Below are positions 8,025-17,126 of a stretch of 64,000 bases of DNA, piece after piece. This DNA comes from Rhodospirillales bacterium (GTDB taxonomy: Bacteria; Pseudomonadota; Alphaproteobacteria; TMED109). Made by a program: the position numbers and the translations under genes. The notes under the pieces were generated by a model that made no database searches, was not told the origin of the DNA, and was given only the letters and a program-made list of their open reading frames with translations. Location of the stretch: positions 47,405 through 111,404 of the forward strand of contig JAPPED010000022.1 of NCBI GenBank assembly GCA_028824295.1. Direction: 5' to 3'. The first letter of the stretch is position 1. Each line of letters begins with the position of its first letter.

Positions 8025-10118
8025 TCAGGCTTCCAGCAGCTCCTGGAACGCCGCCTCGTCCAGCACCTCGATGTTCAATTCTTCGGCCTTTCGCCGCTTG
8101 GCGCCCCCACCTTCCCCGGCGACGAGGTAGTCGGTCTTCGCGGAAACCGCGGACGCCACGCGCGCACCAAGTGCTTCCGCACGGGCCTTGGCCTCGTTCC
8201 GGGAGAGTCCGGCCAGCGTTCCCGTGAACACCAGCGTCCGACCGGAGAGAGGAGAATCGGCAGCCGGCGCTTCCGCATCCTGCACGTTCACTCCGGCCGC
8301 CCGGAGGTTGTCCACGACGGTTCGCGTGGACGGGTCCGTGAAATGGTCGACCAAGGCACGGATCTGCGCCGCGCCGATCCCGTCCACGCCCGCCAACTCG
8401 GCGTACTCCGGCGTTTCCGGGTCTTGTGCGCGCTCGGCCAGTTCCATGAGCCTGCCGAGTGACTCGGCAGCCCGTGCCAGTTGCGCGGCGTTTCCCTGAC
8501 CGACGTGCCGGATCCCCAGCGCGAACAGAAATCGCTCCAGCGCGACGTCCCTTGCCCCATGAATGGCGGTGCGAAGGTTGTGGACCGATGTCGGTCCCCA
8601 GCCCTTTTCGTCGCTCAGAGCCTGCAACCACTGCTCGTCTTCGGCTACCAGGAAGATGTCAGCGGGCTCGCGAATATCGCCACGGTCCCAGAAAGCCCGC
8701 AGTTGGCGCTCTCCCAGACCGTCGATCGCGAGGGCATGCCGGCTCACGAAATGCACCAGTTGCTGGAATGCCTGCGCCTCGCAGGCTCGGCCGCCCGGAC
8801 ACCGGGTCACGACCTCGTCGGGTTCACGCTCTACCGGGCGACCGCAGGCCGGGCACCGCTCCGGGAATTCGAACGATGCCGACGTTTCCGGTCGACCATC
8901 GAGATCGACGTCCACGACCTGCGGGATCACGTCGCCCGCGCGCTGGACCGTCACGAGGTCGCCCTCGCGGACGTCGAGACGATCAATCTCATCGCGGTTG
9001 TGAAGCGTGGCCCGCCCGACCACCACGCCGCCCACCGTCACGGGTTGGAGCCTCGCGACCGGTGTCAGGGCTCCCGTTCGGCCGACCTGCACGTCGATCG
9101 ATAGGACGCGCGTCTTGGCACGTTCGGCCGGAAACTTGCGGGCGACGGAATGACGCGGCGCGCGCGTGGAGGCACCCAGCCGCTGCTGCCAATCCAGACG
9201 GTCCACCTTGTACACGATCCCGTCCACGTCGAATCCGAGCTCCGAACGGTTCGCGTAGAGCTGTTCGGCGAACCGCACCATGGCATCGATGTCCCGGCAG
9301 ACCTCGGTGCCTGGCGTGACATTGAAACCGTGGCCGGCCAGCCGCTCCCTGGCCTTCGTCACCGTTTCTCCGAGCGCCTCAGAAGTCTCACCCCAGCTAT
9401 GGACGAAGAACCCGAGGTCGCGTTCGGCCGTGATCACCGGATCGATCTGCCGAACGGACCCGGCCGCGGCATTGCGGGGATTCACGAACGCGCGCTTGCC
9501 GGACGCCAGTTGCTCGGCGTTCAAACGGTGAAAGGACTCGATCGGGAAGTACACCTCGCCGCGCACTTCAAGGCGTGCGGGTGGCCGGCCCTGCAGCCGC
9601 TCCGGCACGGCGGCGATCGTCCTGAGATTGCGCGTGACGTCCTCGCCGTCCCGTCCATCGCCGCGGGTAGCGCCTACCGCCAGCTCGCCATCGTCGTACC
9701 GCAGGGAGGCCGACAGGCCGTCGATCTTCGGCTCGGCCGCTATCGCGATCTCGACCGCCGGGTCCAGGTTGAGAAACTTTCGGACCCGTTCCACGAATTC
9801 TTGCAACTCGTCGTCGGTAAAGACGTTGTCCAGCGACAGCATGGGTTGCGGATGCCGTACTTTGCGGAAGCCGGAGGTCGGGGGCGCGCCGACCCTTCCC
9901 GACGGGCTGTCGTTTCGAACCAGCTCCGGCCAATGCTTCTCGATCTCCGAGTTTCGGCGACGGAGAGCGTCGTAGTCCGCATCCGAGATCTTCGGTGAGT
10001 CATCGATGTAGTACGCGCGGTCGTGCCGCAGGATGGCGGCCGACAGCCGGGCGAGTTCGGACCGGGCTTCCTCCCGGCTGAGTGCCGCCACGGCGGTCGC
10101 GGCGGTATCGGCGGTCAC
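8025..10118 (-). CDS. ligA: NAD-dependent DNA ligase LigA
   Basis: A 697-residue replicative DNA ligase that seals nicks using NAD+. The adenylation lysine is K131 in AEPKIDG. A four-cysteine zinc finger begins CPACG and ends CPGGRACE. Helix-hairpin-helix repeats follow, and a C-terminal BRCT domain starts near LSGRTLVFTGTL. Length and domain order are those of bacterial LigA. Its start overlaps the recN stop by four bases, so it is the last gene of a bamD-recN-ligA run. Confidence 0.97.
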   Translation of the reverse strand: MTADTAATAVAALSREEARSELARLSAAILRHDRAYYIDDSPKISDADYDALRRRNSEIEKHWPELVRNDSPSGRVGAPPTSGFRKVRHPQPMLSLDNVFTDDELQEFVERVRKFLNLDPAVEIAIAAEPKIDGLSASLRYDDGELAVGATRGDGRDGEDVTRNLRTIAAVPERLQGRPPARLEVRGEVYFPIESFHRLNAEQLASGKRAFVNPRNAAAGSVRQIDPVITAERDLGFFVHSWGETSEALGETVTKARERLAGHGFNVTPGTEVCRDIDAMVRFAEQLYANRSELGFDVDGIVYKVDRLDWQQRLGASTRAPRHSVARKFPAERAKTRVLSIDVQVGRTGALTPVARLQPVTVGGVVVGRATLHNRDEIDRLDVREGDLVTVQRAGDVIPQVVDVDLDGRPETSASFEFPERCPACGRPVEREPDEVVTRCPGGRACEAQAFQQLVHFVSRHALAIDGLGERQLRAFWDRGDIREPADIFLVAEDEQWLQALSDEKGWGPTSVHNLRTAIHGARDVALERFLFALGIRHVGQGNAAQLARAAESLGRLMELAERAQDPETPEYAELAGVDGIGAAQIRALVDHFTDPSTRTVVDNLRAAGVNVQDAEAPAADSPLSGRTLVFTGTLAGLSRNEAKARAEALGARVASAVSAKTDYLVAGEGGGAKRRKAEELNIEVLDEAAFQELLEA

Positions 10119-11779
10119 TTGCCCCCTTCCTGCAACAGCCGCTTTGCGGCGGCGCGAGCCTCTTCGGTCAGTCCGCTGCCAGACATCATGCGTGCAATTT
10201 CCTCGACGCGGGCGGCCTCGTCGAGTTCCGAAGCCGACACCGCATCTTCAGACCGAAGGATCAGCCATTGGCGCCGGCCGCGGGCCGCCACTTGCGGCTG
10301 GTGGGTAACCGCGAACACCTGGTGGCGCCGGGCGAGGCGCGCCAGGCGCGCGCCCACTGCATCCGCCACCGCACCTCCAACGCCCGCATCGATTTCATCG
10401 AACACGAGCGTTGCCGGTTCGGTGACCCGTGCCAGGACGATATGGACCGCCAGCAGGAACCTGGACAGTTCGCCGCCCGAAGCGATTCGCTCAAGGGGTC
10501 CGATGGCGGCCCCCTTCATGGTCGCGACGCCGAAACGCACGCGCTCTCCGCCGTGCGGCCCCCACTTGTCACGCGGTAATTCTTCGAGCTCCGTCACGAA
10601 CCGCGCGCGTCCCATGCGGAGCGCCTCGAGTTCGTCACCGATGCGCTCGTCAAGGAACGCTGCCGCTTTCCGGCGACCCGCGCCCAGCACCTCGACCGCG
10701 GCCTCATACGCTTGGCGAGCGGCACCGGCCGCTTCCTCGAGTTCCTTCACACGGTGCTCGTCAGCGTCGGTCTTCGCCGCCTGTTCACGCAGTTCCCCGA
10801 GCACCGTGCGCAGTTCATCCGGGGGCACGCCGTGGCGACGAGCCGCGGCCCGGAGTGCAAACAGCCGGGTTTCCACCTGTTCCAGTTCGTTCGGGTCCAA
10901 CTCGAGGTCTGCGCGCACCGCGTCGAGCAGGTTTCGGGCCTCCCCCAGTTCGACCAACGCACGGTGCAGCGTCGACTTTAGCTCTGCGAACGGGCCCGAA
11001 ACTTCCGGAAGCCCGTCGAGGGCAGCCGCCGCGTCGTGCAGGGACGGCGTCGCAGCAGCCGGGGTCGACCCCTCGCCCATGATGGCGGCCAATTGTTCGA
11101 TCACCGCCAAGACCCGGCCGCTCTGCATCAGGAACGATCGGCGCTCCGCCAACTGTTCGGCTTCGCCGGGCTCAGGCGCCAAGGCCTCCAGCTCTGTCAG
11201 CCGGGCCCGGATTTCCTCCTCGGCGGCACGGGTGCTTGCCAGTCCTTCGGCGGCCTCGCGATGGGCCGCTTCGGCTTCACGCCAAGCCCGATACCGCTTG
11301 CCGAGGTTCCGCAACTCTCGGGACAGACTTCCGAACGCGTCCAGGAAGCCCTGATGCCTGGTGGCATCAAGCAACCCCCTCCGGTCGTGCTGGCCATGAA
11401 TCTGCAGCAAGCGATGACCGAGTTGCTCGAGCAGGCGGACCGTCACCGGCACGTCATTGATGAAGGCCCCGCCCCGGCCGTTCCGCGCCAGCACCCGGCG
11501 ACACAGCAACGCGCCATCGCTCTGGATCCCGTGCTCGGAGGCAAATGCCACTGCCGGATGGTCGGCACCCACCTTGAACGACGCGGTGACGACTCCGTCG
11601 TCCGCTCCGACCCTCACCAGGCTGGCATCGGCCCGTCGACCCGTCGCCAGCGCGAGCGCTTCCATCAGCACCGACTTGCCCGCGCCGGTTTCACCCGACA
11701 ACACGCAAAAGCCCGGGCCGAACGAAAAATCGAGAGCCTCGATCAGAACAACATTCCGGACCGAGAGGCTGATCAGCAC
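10115..11779 (-). CDS. recN: DNA repair protein RecN
   Basis: A 554-residue SMC-like ATPase for double-strand-break repair. Walker A is GETGAGKS (about residues 29-36), followed by long coiled-coil arms rich in Glu, Ala and Arg. Walker B is LVFDEIDAGVGG near the C-terminus. The frame extends further upstream, but the GTG at 11779 gives the family N-terminus (V)LISLSVRNVVLIEAL and leaves a 16-base gap to bamD. It is cotranscribed with bamD and ligA. Confidence 0.95.
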   Translation of the reverse strand: MLISLSVRNVVLIEALDFSFGPGFCVLSGETGAGKSVLMEALALATGRRADASLVRVGADDGVVTASFKVGADHPAVAFASEHGIQSDGALLCRRVLARNGRGGAFINDVPVTVRLLEQLGHRLLQIHGQHDRRGLLDATRHQGFLDAFGSLSRELRNLGKRYRAWREAEAAHREAAEGLASTRAAEEEIRARLTELEALAPEPGEAEQLAERRSFLMQSGRVLAVIEQLAAIMGEGSTPAAATPSLHDAAAALDGLPEVSGPFAELKSTLHRALVELGEARNLLDAVRADLELDPNELEQVETRLFALRAAARRHGVPPDELRTVLGELREQAAKTDADEHRVKELEEAAGAARQAYEAAVEVLGAGRRKAAAFLDERIGDELEALRMGRARFVTELEELPRDKWGPHGGERVRFGVATMKGAAIGPLERIASGGELSRFLLAVHIVLARVTEPATLVFDEIDAGVGGAVADAVGARLARLARRHQVFAVTHQPQVAARGRRQWLILRSEDAVSASELDEAARVEEIARMMSGSGLTEEARAAAKRLLQEGGK

Positions 11780-11795
11780 GAGATGCCCCGCCCGA

Positions 11796-12614
11796 TCAGA
11801 ACAGTCCGAAGAACCAGGAGGACCGCGGAATCTCCGGCCCATCTCCTTCAAGCAAGTCGTAGGCGTACGCGTACCAACGGTTATTCGGATAGTTGTGGCC
11901 GAGTACGGCCGCGTGCAGACGTGCTTCGCTCTCGAGGCCGAGGGCCAGGTTCAACTCGACCATCCGGGCGAGAGCCTCGGCGACATGCGTGGTCTCGGGG
12001 TACGATCGGACGACCGTCGCGAACCGACGCAGCGCGGCAGGATATTGACGCAGTTGAAGATAGGTCCGGCCCACCTCCATCTCCTTGCCCCCGAGATGGT
12101 CGTAGACGAGATCGAGTTTCACCGCGGCGTCGCGCGCGTAGACGCTGCCGGGATAGCGGGCAATCACACCCTCCAACGCCTCTCTGGCAAGCCGGGTTTG
12201 CGTCTGGTCACGCCGGACATCCGGAATTTGCTCGTAGTGACACAGGGCGATCAGGTACCGGACATAGGGCACGTCAGAACTGCCCGGGTGCAGATCGATG
12301 AAGCGCTCGGCCGCCGCGACCGCCAGAGTGTAGTCGTTCTTCAGGTAGTTGGCGTACGCGACCAGCAGCTGCGCCCGCGTGGCCCATTCCGAATACGGAT
12401 ACTGGGCTTCGACCTGCTCGAATTCCGTGACGGCGAGCACATAGTCGTCGTCAAGCAGCGCGTCGAGAGCGGAGTTGTAGATCTTCTCCATCGGGCGCTC
12501 GACGACCGGCTCCGGGTCCTGAAACACGGAGCATCCGACCAGCAGCACCGCCAATGCGAGCGATGCCGCGATTCGCGAGCAGGGCCAGCGGCGGTCGAGG
12601 GAGGAGACGGGCAT
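11796..12614 (-). CDS. bamD: Outer membrane protein assembly factor BamD
   Basis: A 272-residue lipoprotein of the BAM complex, which folds beta-barrel proteins into the outer membrane. The signal ends in the lipobox LLVGC, so the mature protein is lipid-anchored at Cys. Five TPR-like helical repeats follow, including AVTEFEQVEAQYPYSEWA and the family signature LYKFALRHPGS-like segment AAAERFIDLHPGS. The ATG at 12614 is chosen because it puts the lipobox about 27 residues in. It heads the bamD-recN-ligA run. In many alphaproteobacteria lpxC precedes bamD; here lpxC lies 15 kb away. Confidence 0.93.
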   Translation of the reverse strand: MPVSSLDRRWPCSRIAASLALAVLLVGCSVFQDPEPVVERPMEKIYNSALDALLDDDYVLAVTEFEQVEAQYPYSEWATRAQLLVAYANYLKNDYTLAVAAAERFIDLHPGSSDVPYVRYLIALCHYEQIPDVRRDQTQTRLAREALEGVIARYPGSVYARDAAVKLDLVYDHLGGKEMEVGRTYLQLRQYPAALRRFATVVRSYPETTHVAEALARMVELNLALGLESEARLHAAVLGHNYPNNRWYAYAYDLLEGDGPEIPRSSWFFGLF

Positions 12615-13040
12615 TTGGGGTGTATACCACGCGAAACGGGTCGTGGGGCCCGGCGCTCCCGGCGCCGGCACCACCGGCGCCGGATGCCGGAAGACCGATC
12701 AAGAGCCTGAAGAAATTCGCAAGAATGTCACACCTACCCAGATTCGGTTGAGGACGATCGGGGAGCGCCAACGGCACGGCCAGGACGCCTTCCACGCTCA
12801 CTTCCACCGACATTCGCGTGCCTTGAGACGCGCCGGCACAGCACCCCCCGGCGGGCAACCCGCATCGGCTGTTCGCGTTTCGTACGGCTGCACCCTGACT
12901 GCTCAGGGTCGGGTTCGTGCGACTGGCACACCGGCGATCGCGGCAATTCCTCGCGCCATCCGGCGCGGCCCGCGTGGTGGTCATCCGGGCACACGGGGCC
13001 GTGTATCGTGGCTCCCCACCGGCGCACGAGTTCCAGTCCG
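12615..13040. other. Divergent intergenic region without a supported gene
   Basis: These 426 bases lie between the divergent bamD and HisN-like genes. Open frames here are short, Arg/Pro/Gly-rich and show no recognisable motif. The region must hold promoters for both flanking genes, but no convincing -35/-10 pair was picked out by eye. Confidence 0.4.
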
Positions 13041-13829
13041 ATGGCTTCCTACGACGAATTTCTGACCTTTGCGCACGAACTCGCCGATCTCGCCCGTACG
13101 GCGATCCAACCGCTATTTCGGTCCCGCGATGCGATCGAAGTCAAGAGCGGGAAAGGAAGCCGGCTGCAGCTGGTGACCAAGGCCGACCGGGCGGCCGAAG
13201 CCAGGATGCGCGACGCCATCGGCCGCCGCTTCCCCCATCACGGTGTCGTGGGCGAGGAATACGGGTCCGAAAATTCGGACGCCGAGCACACGTGGATTCT
13301 CGACCCGATCGACGGCACCAAGGCGTTTGTCGCCGGATTGCCGGTCTTCGGCACACTCGTCGGACTGCTGGAGCAAGGGCGCCCGACGATCGGCGTCATC
13401 GATCAGGCGATCACGGGAGAACGCATGTGGGGTGCGCCACAGGGAGCCTGGCTAAACGGCGAGCTGGTGACCACCTCCCGCCCGGCGGATCCGGAGCGCA
13501 TGATCGTCGCGATGACGGAGCCGGGCATGATTCGCTCTGCCGCCGCTCGCGCGGCCTTCCAGCGGCTGGCCGATGAGGCCCTGTTTGTGCGGTACGGCAC
13601 GGATTGCTGGGGGTATGCGATGCTGGCCGCCGGCTACATCGACGTGGTCGTGGAATCCGATATCAAGCCTTGGGATGTGCTGCCGGGAACGGCGATCATT
13701 TCCGCGGCTGGTGGCATCGCCAGCGCGTGGGACGGGTGCCGTCCAGGATCCAACGGAACCGTCCTCGCCGCCGGCGATCCGGACCTGCATACGGCGCTCG
13801 TCGATCGCTTTCCAGATACCGACGACTAG
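13041..13829 (+). CDS. hisN: Inositol monophosphatase-family histidinol-phosphatase (HisN-like)
   Basis: A 262-residue Mg2+-dependent phosphatase. The metal-binding motifs are GEE (residues 71-73) and WILDPIDGTKAF (DPIDGT at 88-93), with a C-terminal KPWDVLPG block. In alphaproteobacteria the closest functional class is histidinol-phosphate phosphatase, the penultimate step of histidine synthesis. Inositol-phosphatase or sulfite-assimilation (CysQ-like) roles share the same motifs. The ATG at 13041 is preferred over the one 33 bases upstream because the conserved domain begins at once. No other his gene is near. Confidence 0.8.
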   Translation: MASYDEFLTFAHELADLARTAIQPLFRSRDAIEVKSGKGSRLQLVTKADRAAEARMRDAIGRRFPHHGVVGEEYGSENSDAEHTWILDPIDGTKAFVAGLPVFGTLVGLLEQGRPTIGVIDQAITGERMWGAPQGAWLNGELVTTSRPADPERMIVAMTEPGMIRSAAARAAFQRLADEALFVRYGTDCWGYAMLAAGYIDVVVESDIKPWDVLPGTAIISAAGGIASAWDGCRPGSNGTVLAAGDPDLHTALVDRFPDTDD

Positions 13830-14051
13830 CGACCTTCCAACCTTGGTCACGGCGATCCGCCCCGGCCCGACAGCGCGGACGGGCCTAGCCGCCGAACGTG
13901 TCCACGTCGTGGTACGTGGCCCGGCAAATCCAGTTCCGGACCGACGAGGGCTTGCACGACGTCCGTCGCTCTTCTACGAAACTGCAGTCAGGGGAACGCT
14001 TGCCGGAAACGTCGGGCGCGGGCACCCGGGGCGAAGGGCCGGTGGCAGGCC

Positions 14052-15332
14052 ATGCGCCGCTATCGGGCGGGGGTCGACCCCGTCAAGGAGGCCAAGCTGT
14101 CGACTGTAATCGGGGCTAACGGAATACCGCCGGAGAGTTCGAACCTCAGCCCGACCGACCTCGTCGATGATCTGGAGAACTTCGCCGAATTCGGAACACA
14201 GACCCAGGTCGAGACGATCGACGGTGTGCGGTATTTCGTTAACGAGTTCTGGACCTCACGGCAACGCCAAGCACATCGCATTCATGAAGTCTCGTACCGC
14301 GCCTGCTTCAAACCGCAGCTCCCGGGGTTCTACATCCGGCGCCTGACGGCCAGGAACGACGTTGTCTACGACCCTTTCATGGGCAGGGGTACGACTCCGA
14401 TCGAGGCGGCACTGGCCGAACGGATTCCCTACGGGAACGACACCAACCCACTGAGCAAGGCCTTTGCCGAGCCCCGTATCAACCCGCCCACCCAATCCGA
14501 GGTCCTGACGCGGCTCCGGTCGATTCCGTGGGACAGTTTCACCCGCGTTGACCACGACGATCTGGAGGCCTTCTACCATCCGGAGACCCTCGCCCGGATC
14601 GAAGGGCTTCGACGATGGATTTTGGACCGTCAGGACGCCGGTTACCTAGATTTGGTGGACAAGTGGATCCGAATGATTGCGATCAACCGGCTGACCGGGC
14701 ATTCGTCCGGGTTCTTCTCGGTGTACACCATGCCGCCCAACCAAGCGGTGTCGCTGGAACGGCAGCGGATCATCAACCGGCGTCGCAATCAGGTGCCGCC
14801 CCGCCGAGATGTTCCAGCGATCATTGAGCGAAAGTCGCGGTCCCTGCTGTCATCGCGCGTGCTGCCGGCGGCCAGGCGCCACCTGCTGTTGACCGAGCAA
14901 TCGAACGAAACGTTCCAAATCCCGTCCGGGGCGGTCGCCTTGACCGTGACCTCTCCCCCATTCCTCGACGTGGTCGATTACGTGACCGACAACTGGCTTC
15001 GGTGCTGGTTCCTAGGAATCGACCCCCACGAAGTCAGGCTTTCCCAGCTCCGGAACGTCGACGACTGGCAGCAGTTCATTCGCTCCACGCTCGCGGAACT
15101 GGCCCGGGTCACGAGGTGGGGGGGGCATATCGCCTTCGAGGTGGGCGAGGTCCGTAACGGATCCGTCCGTCTGGAAACCCATGTCGTGGCCGCCGCCGAG
15201 GGATTGCCGCTGGAAGTCATCGGCGTGATGATCAACCAGCAGGAATTCACCAAGACCTCCAACTGTTGGGGTGTTGCGAACAACCGGCGTGGAACAAACA
15301 GCAACCGCATTGTCTTGATGCGCAAGGTCTGA
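14052..15332 (+). CDS. Solitary DNA methyltransferase (amino-MTase)
   Basis: A protein of up to 426 residues predicted to transfer a methyl group from SAM to an exocyclic amino group in DNA. The SAM-binding motif DPFMGRGTT is at residues 107-115, with GNDTNP shortly after. The catalytic motif TSPPF is at 300-304, followed by VVDY...LRCWFLG. With the SAM motif first and catalytic motif second, and about 190 residues between, the order is alpha-like. No restriction endonuclease is adjacent, so it looks like an orphan. The ATG at 14052 lacks a ribosome site, whereas AAGGAGG at 14085-14091 sits five bases before an in-frame CTG at 14097. Confidence 0.8.
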   Translation: MRRYRAGVDPVKEAKLSTVIGANGIPPESSNLSPTDLVDDLENFAEFGTQTQVETIDGVRYFVNEFWTSRQRQAHRIHEVSYRACFKPQLPGFYIRRLTARNDVVYDPFMGRGTTPIEAALAERIPYGNDTNPLSKAFAEPRINPPTQSEVLTRLRSIPWDSFTRVDHDDLEAFYHPETLARIEGLRRWILDRQDAGYLDLVDKWIRMIAINRLTGHSSGFFSVYTMPPNQAVSLERQRIINRRRNQVPPRRDVPAIIERKSRSLLSSRVLPAARRHLLLTEQSNETFQIPSGAVALTVTSPPFLDVVDYVTDNWLRCWFLGIDPHEVRLSQLRNVDDWQQFIRSTLAELARVTRWGGHIAFEVGEVRNGSVRLETHVVAAAEGLPLEVIGVMINQQEFTKTSNCWGVANNRRGTNSNRIVLMRKV

Positions 15333-15384
15333 CGCGGGGCGCGATGTTGACCTGTCGGGGCGATCCATTACGCTCCGCTTGTCC

Positions 15385-15578
15385 TCCCGCGGGAGAGTTC
15401 GGTGCATGTCACCGACGCCGAAGGAGCAACGGGGCCTCGGAACCTCTCAGGCACCAGGGACCGCGGGAATGGAGCACCTCTGGAGAGTGGCGAAGGTGAC
15501 TTCGCCCACCGAAGGGGTAAGTCCGATATCCATTCCGGGCGTCGGACGAATCTCTCAGGTCCCATGACAGAGGAGGCC
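15385..15578 (+). promoter_or_regulatory. Tandem glycine riboswitch (two aptamers)
   Basis: A glycine-sensing leader upstream of the glycine cleavage operon. Aptamer one contains GGGAGAG (15391), GCCGAAGGAGCAA (15418) and AACCTCTCAGG (15441). Aptamer two contains CTGGAGAG (15479), CACCGAAGGGG (15507), ATCTCTCAGG (15550) and GACAGAGGAGG (15566). These are the conserved cores of the gcvT glycine RNA motif, in the usual head-to-tail pair with a short linker. In this family glycine binding generally turns on gcv expression. The operon's first coding sequence starts about 40 bases downstream. Confidence 0.95.
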
Positions 15579-15618
15579 TTGCCCGGCATCGGTTGATCCG
15601 TGCCGGAGGGAGGCGCTC

Positions 15619-16737
15619 CTGCCGGGATCCTCGCAAGGTACAGCGCGGCCCACACCGCTCCACGACCTGCACATGGCCCTCGGGGGCAAGCTGGTGCCGT
15701 TTGCCGGCTGGGAACTCCCCGTCCAGTACGAGGGCATCCTCGCGGAACATCGCTGGACCCGGGAATCGGCGTCGCTGTTTGACGTATCCCACATGGGCCA
15801 GGTCGAGGTCTCCGGCAACGACGCCGCCGGCCAGCTCGAGACCGTCGTTCCGGCCAGCCTCCAGAGCCTGCCCGAGGGCCGCACCCGGTACGCGGTCATC
15901 ACCAACGACGACGGCGGAATCGTGGACGATCTCCTCGTGACCCGCCGGGCCGACGACATCTTCCTGGTCATCAATGCGGCCAGGATCGACGCTGACCTAA
16001 CGTGGTTCCGGTCACGCTTGCCCGCGCTCATGTTCAACTACCGCCAAGAGCGGGCGCTGCTCGCCCTCCAGGGGCCGAAGGCGGCCGACGCCTTGTCCGA
16101 CCTGATTCCGGCCGCACTCGAATTGGCGCCGTTCGCCTACGGGGAGTTTGAGCTCCTCGGCGTGCCCTGCACGTTCAGCCGCAGCGGATACACCGGCGAG
16201 GACGGTTTTGAGATCGGCTGCGACGGGCCGGCCGCCGTGTCGGTCGCCGAGGCACTGCTAGCCCGTTCGGAGGTGCGGCCAGCTGGCCTCGGGGCGCGCG
16301 ACAGTCTTCGACTCGAGGCCGGTCTCTGCCTCTACGGGAGCGACATCGACGCCGACACCAGTCCTGTCGAAGCGGGATTGGCGTGGACATTCGGTGCGCG
16401 ACGGCAGGGCGCCCTCGCGGTGCCCGGCGGTGCGCGCATCGAACGTGAACTGGCGAACGGTCCCACCCGACGACGCGTGGGACTCCTGCCTGAAGGGCGC
16501 GGCGTGGTCCGCGGCGGCGCCGTGGTCCTGGACGCATCCGGACACGAGATCGGCGAGGTCACCAGCGGGACCTTTTCGCCGTCGCTCGGTGTTCCCATCG
16601 GGATGGGATACGTCGCCACCGAGCATTCCGAACCCGGCGCCGCGCTCCAGGTCGAACTCCGAGGGCGGAAGGTGCCGGCCAGGGTGACCCCGCTTCCGTT
16701 CGTGCCCCCTCGCCGCCACCAGACGCGGCCCACCTGA
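15619..16737 (+). CDS. gcvT: Glycine cleavage system T protein (aminomethyltransferase)
   Basis: The T protein moves the methylene group from aminomethylated H protein to tetrahydrofolate and releases ammonia. The conserved N-terminus reads [20 protein letters not shown], and [13 protein letters not shown] lies in the middle. The first in-frame ATG (15673) falls inside this conserved stretch and would remove it, leaving 354 residues. No in-frame ATG, GTG or TTG exists back to the stop at 15565. A CTG at 15619, five bases after GGAGGGAGG, would give 372 residues, the usual length. A sequencing indel joining the GTG at 15600 is the alternative. Confidence 0.93.
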   Translation: MPGSSQGTARPTPLHDLHMALGGKLVPFAGWELPVQYEGILAEHRWTRESASLFDVSHMGQVEVSGNDAAGQLETVVPASLQSLPEGRTRYAVITNDDGGIVDDLLVTRRADDIFLVINAARIDADLTWFRSRLPALMFNYRQERALLALQGPKAADALSDLIPAALELAPFAYGEFELLGVPCTFSRSGYTGEDGFEIGCDGPAAVSVAEALLARSEVRPAGLGARDSLRLEAGLCLYGSDIDADTSPVEAGLAWTFGARRQGALAVPGGARIERELANGPTRRRVGLLPEGRGVVRGGAVVLDASGHEIGEVTSGTFSPSLGVPIGMGYVATEHSEPGAALQVELRGRKVPARVTPLPFVPPRRHQTRPT

Positions 16738-16747
16738 GGAAAAGCGT

Positions 16748-17122
16748 ATGCCAAACCTTCGCTACACCAAGGACCATGAATGGGTCTCCGTGCACGGCGA
16801 TCTCGCCACCATCGGCATCACCGAGTACGCGCAGGACCAGCTGGGTGACATCGTGTTTGTCGAGCTGCCCGAGGTCGGCCGGACCGTTGCCGCCGGCGAG
16901 GAGGTTGCTGTCGTCGAATCGGTCAAGGCCGCATCCGAAGTTTATGCGCCGGTGGCGGGGCAGGTCGCGGAGACCAACCCGGTCCTGAGCGACGCACCGG
17001 AAACCGTCAATGCAGATGCCACCGGCGACGGCTGGTTCCTCCGGATCCGGATGGCTGACCCGGGAGAATTTGACCGGCTTCTGGATGAAGCAGCCTATGC
17101 AGCGCTGACCGGCGAGGCCTGA
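16748..17122 (+). CDS. gcvH: Glycine cleavage system H protein
   Basis: A 124-residue lipoyl carrier that shuttles the aminomethyl group between the P, T and L proteins. The lipoylated lysine is in [14 protein letters not shown] (about residue 62), in the standard position. The fold signature KDHEWV is at the N-terminus, and length is normal. It starts 10 bases after gcvT and ends four bases before gcvPA. No dihydrolipoamide dehydrogenase (L protein) gene is in the cluster, as is common because it is shared with other complexes. Confidence 0.97.
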   Translation: MPNLRYTKDHEWVSVHGDLATIGITEYAQDQLGDIVFVELPEVGRTVAAGEEVAVVESVKAASEVYAPVAGQVAETNPVLSDAPETVNADATGDGWFLRIRMADPGEFDRLLDEAAYAALTGEA

Positions 17123-17126
17123 TCCC

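Noticed and set aside
11457..12710. Plus-strand frame of 417 codons opposite bamD and recN
   Set aside because: Antisense shadow without any recognisable domain; bamD and recN are clear on the other strand.
13902..13919. CCACGT-CGTGGT-ACGTGG symmetric sequence
   Set aside because: Short, GC-rich symmetry expected by chance in this genome; no context supports an operator.
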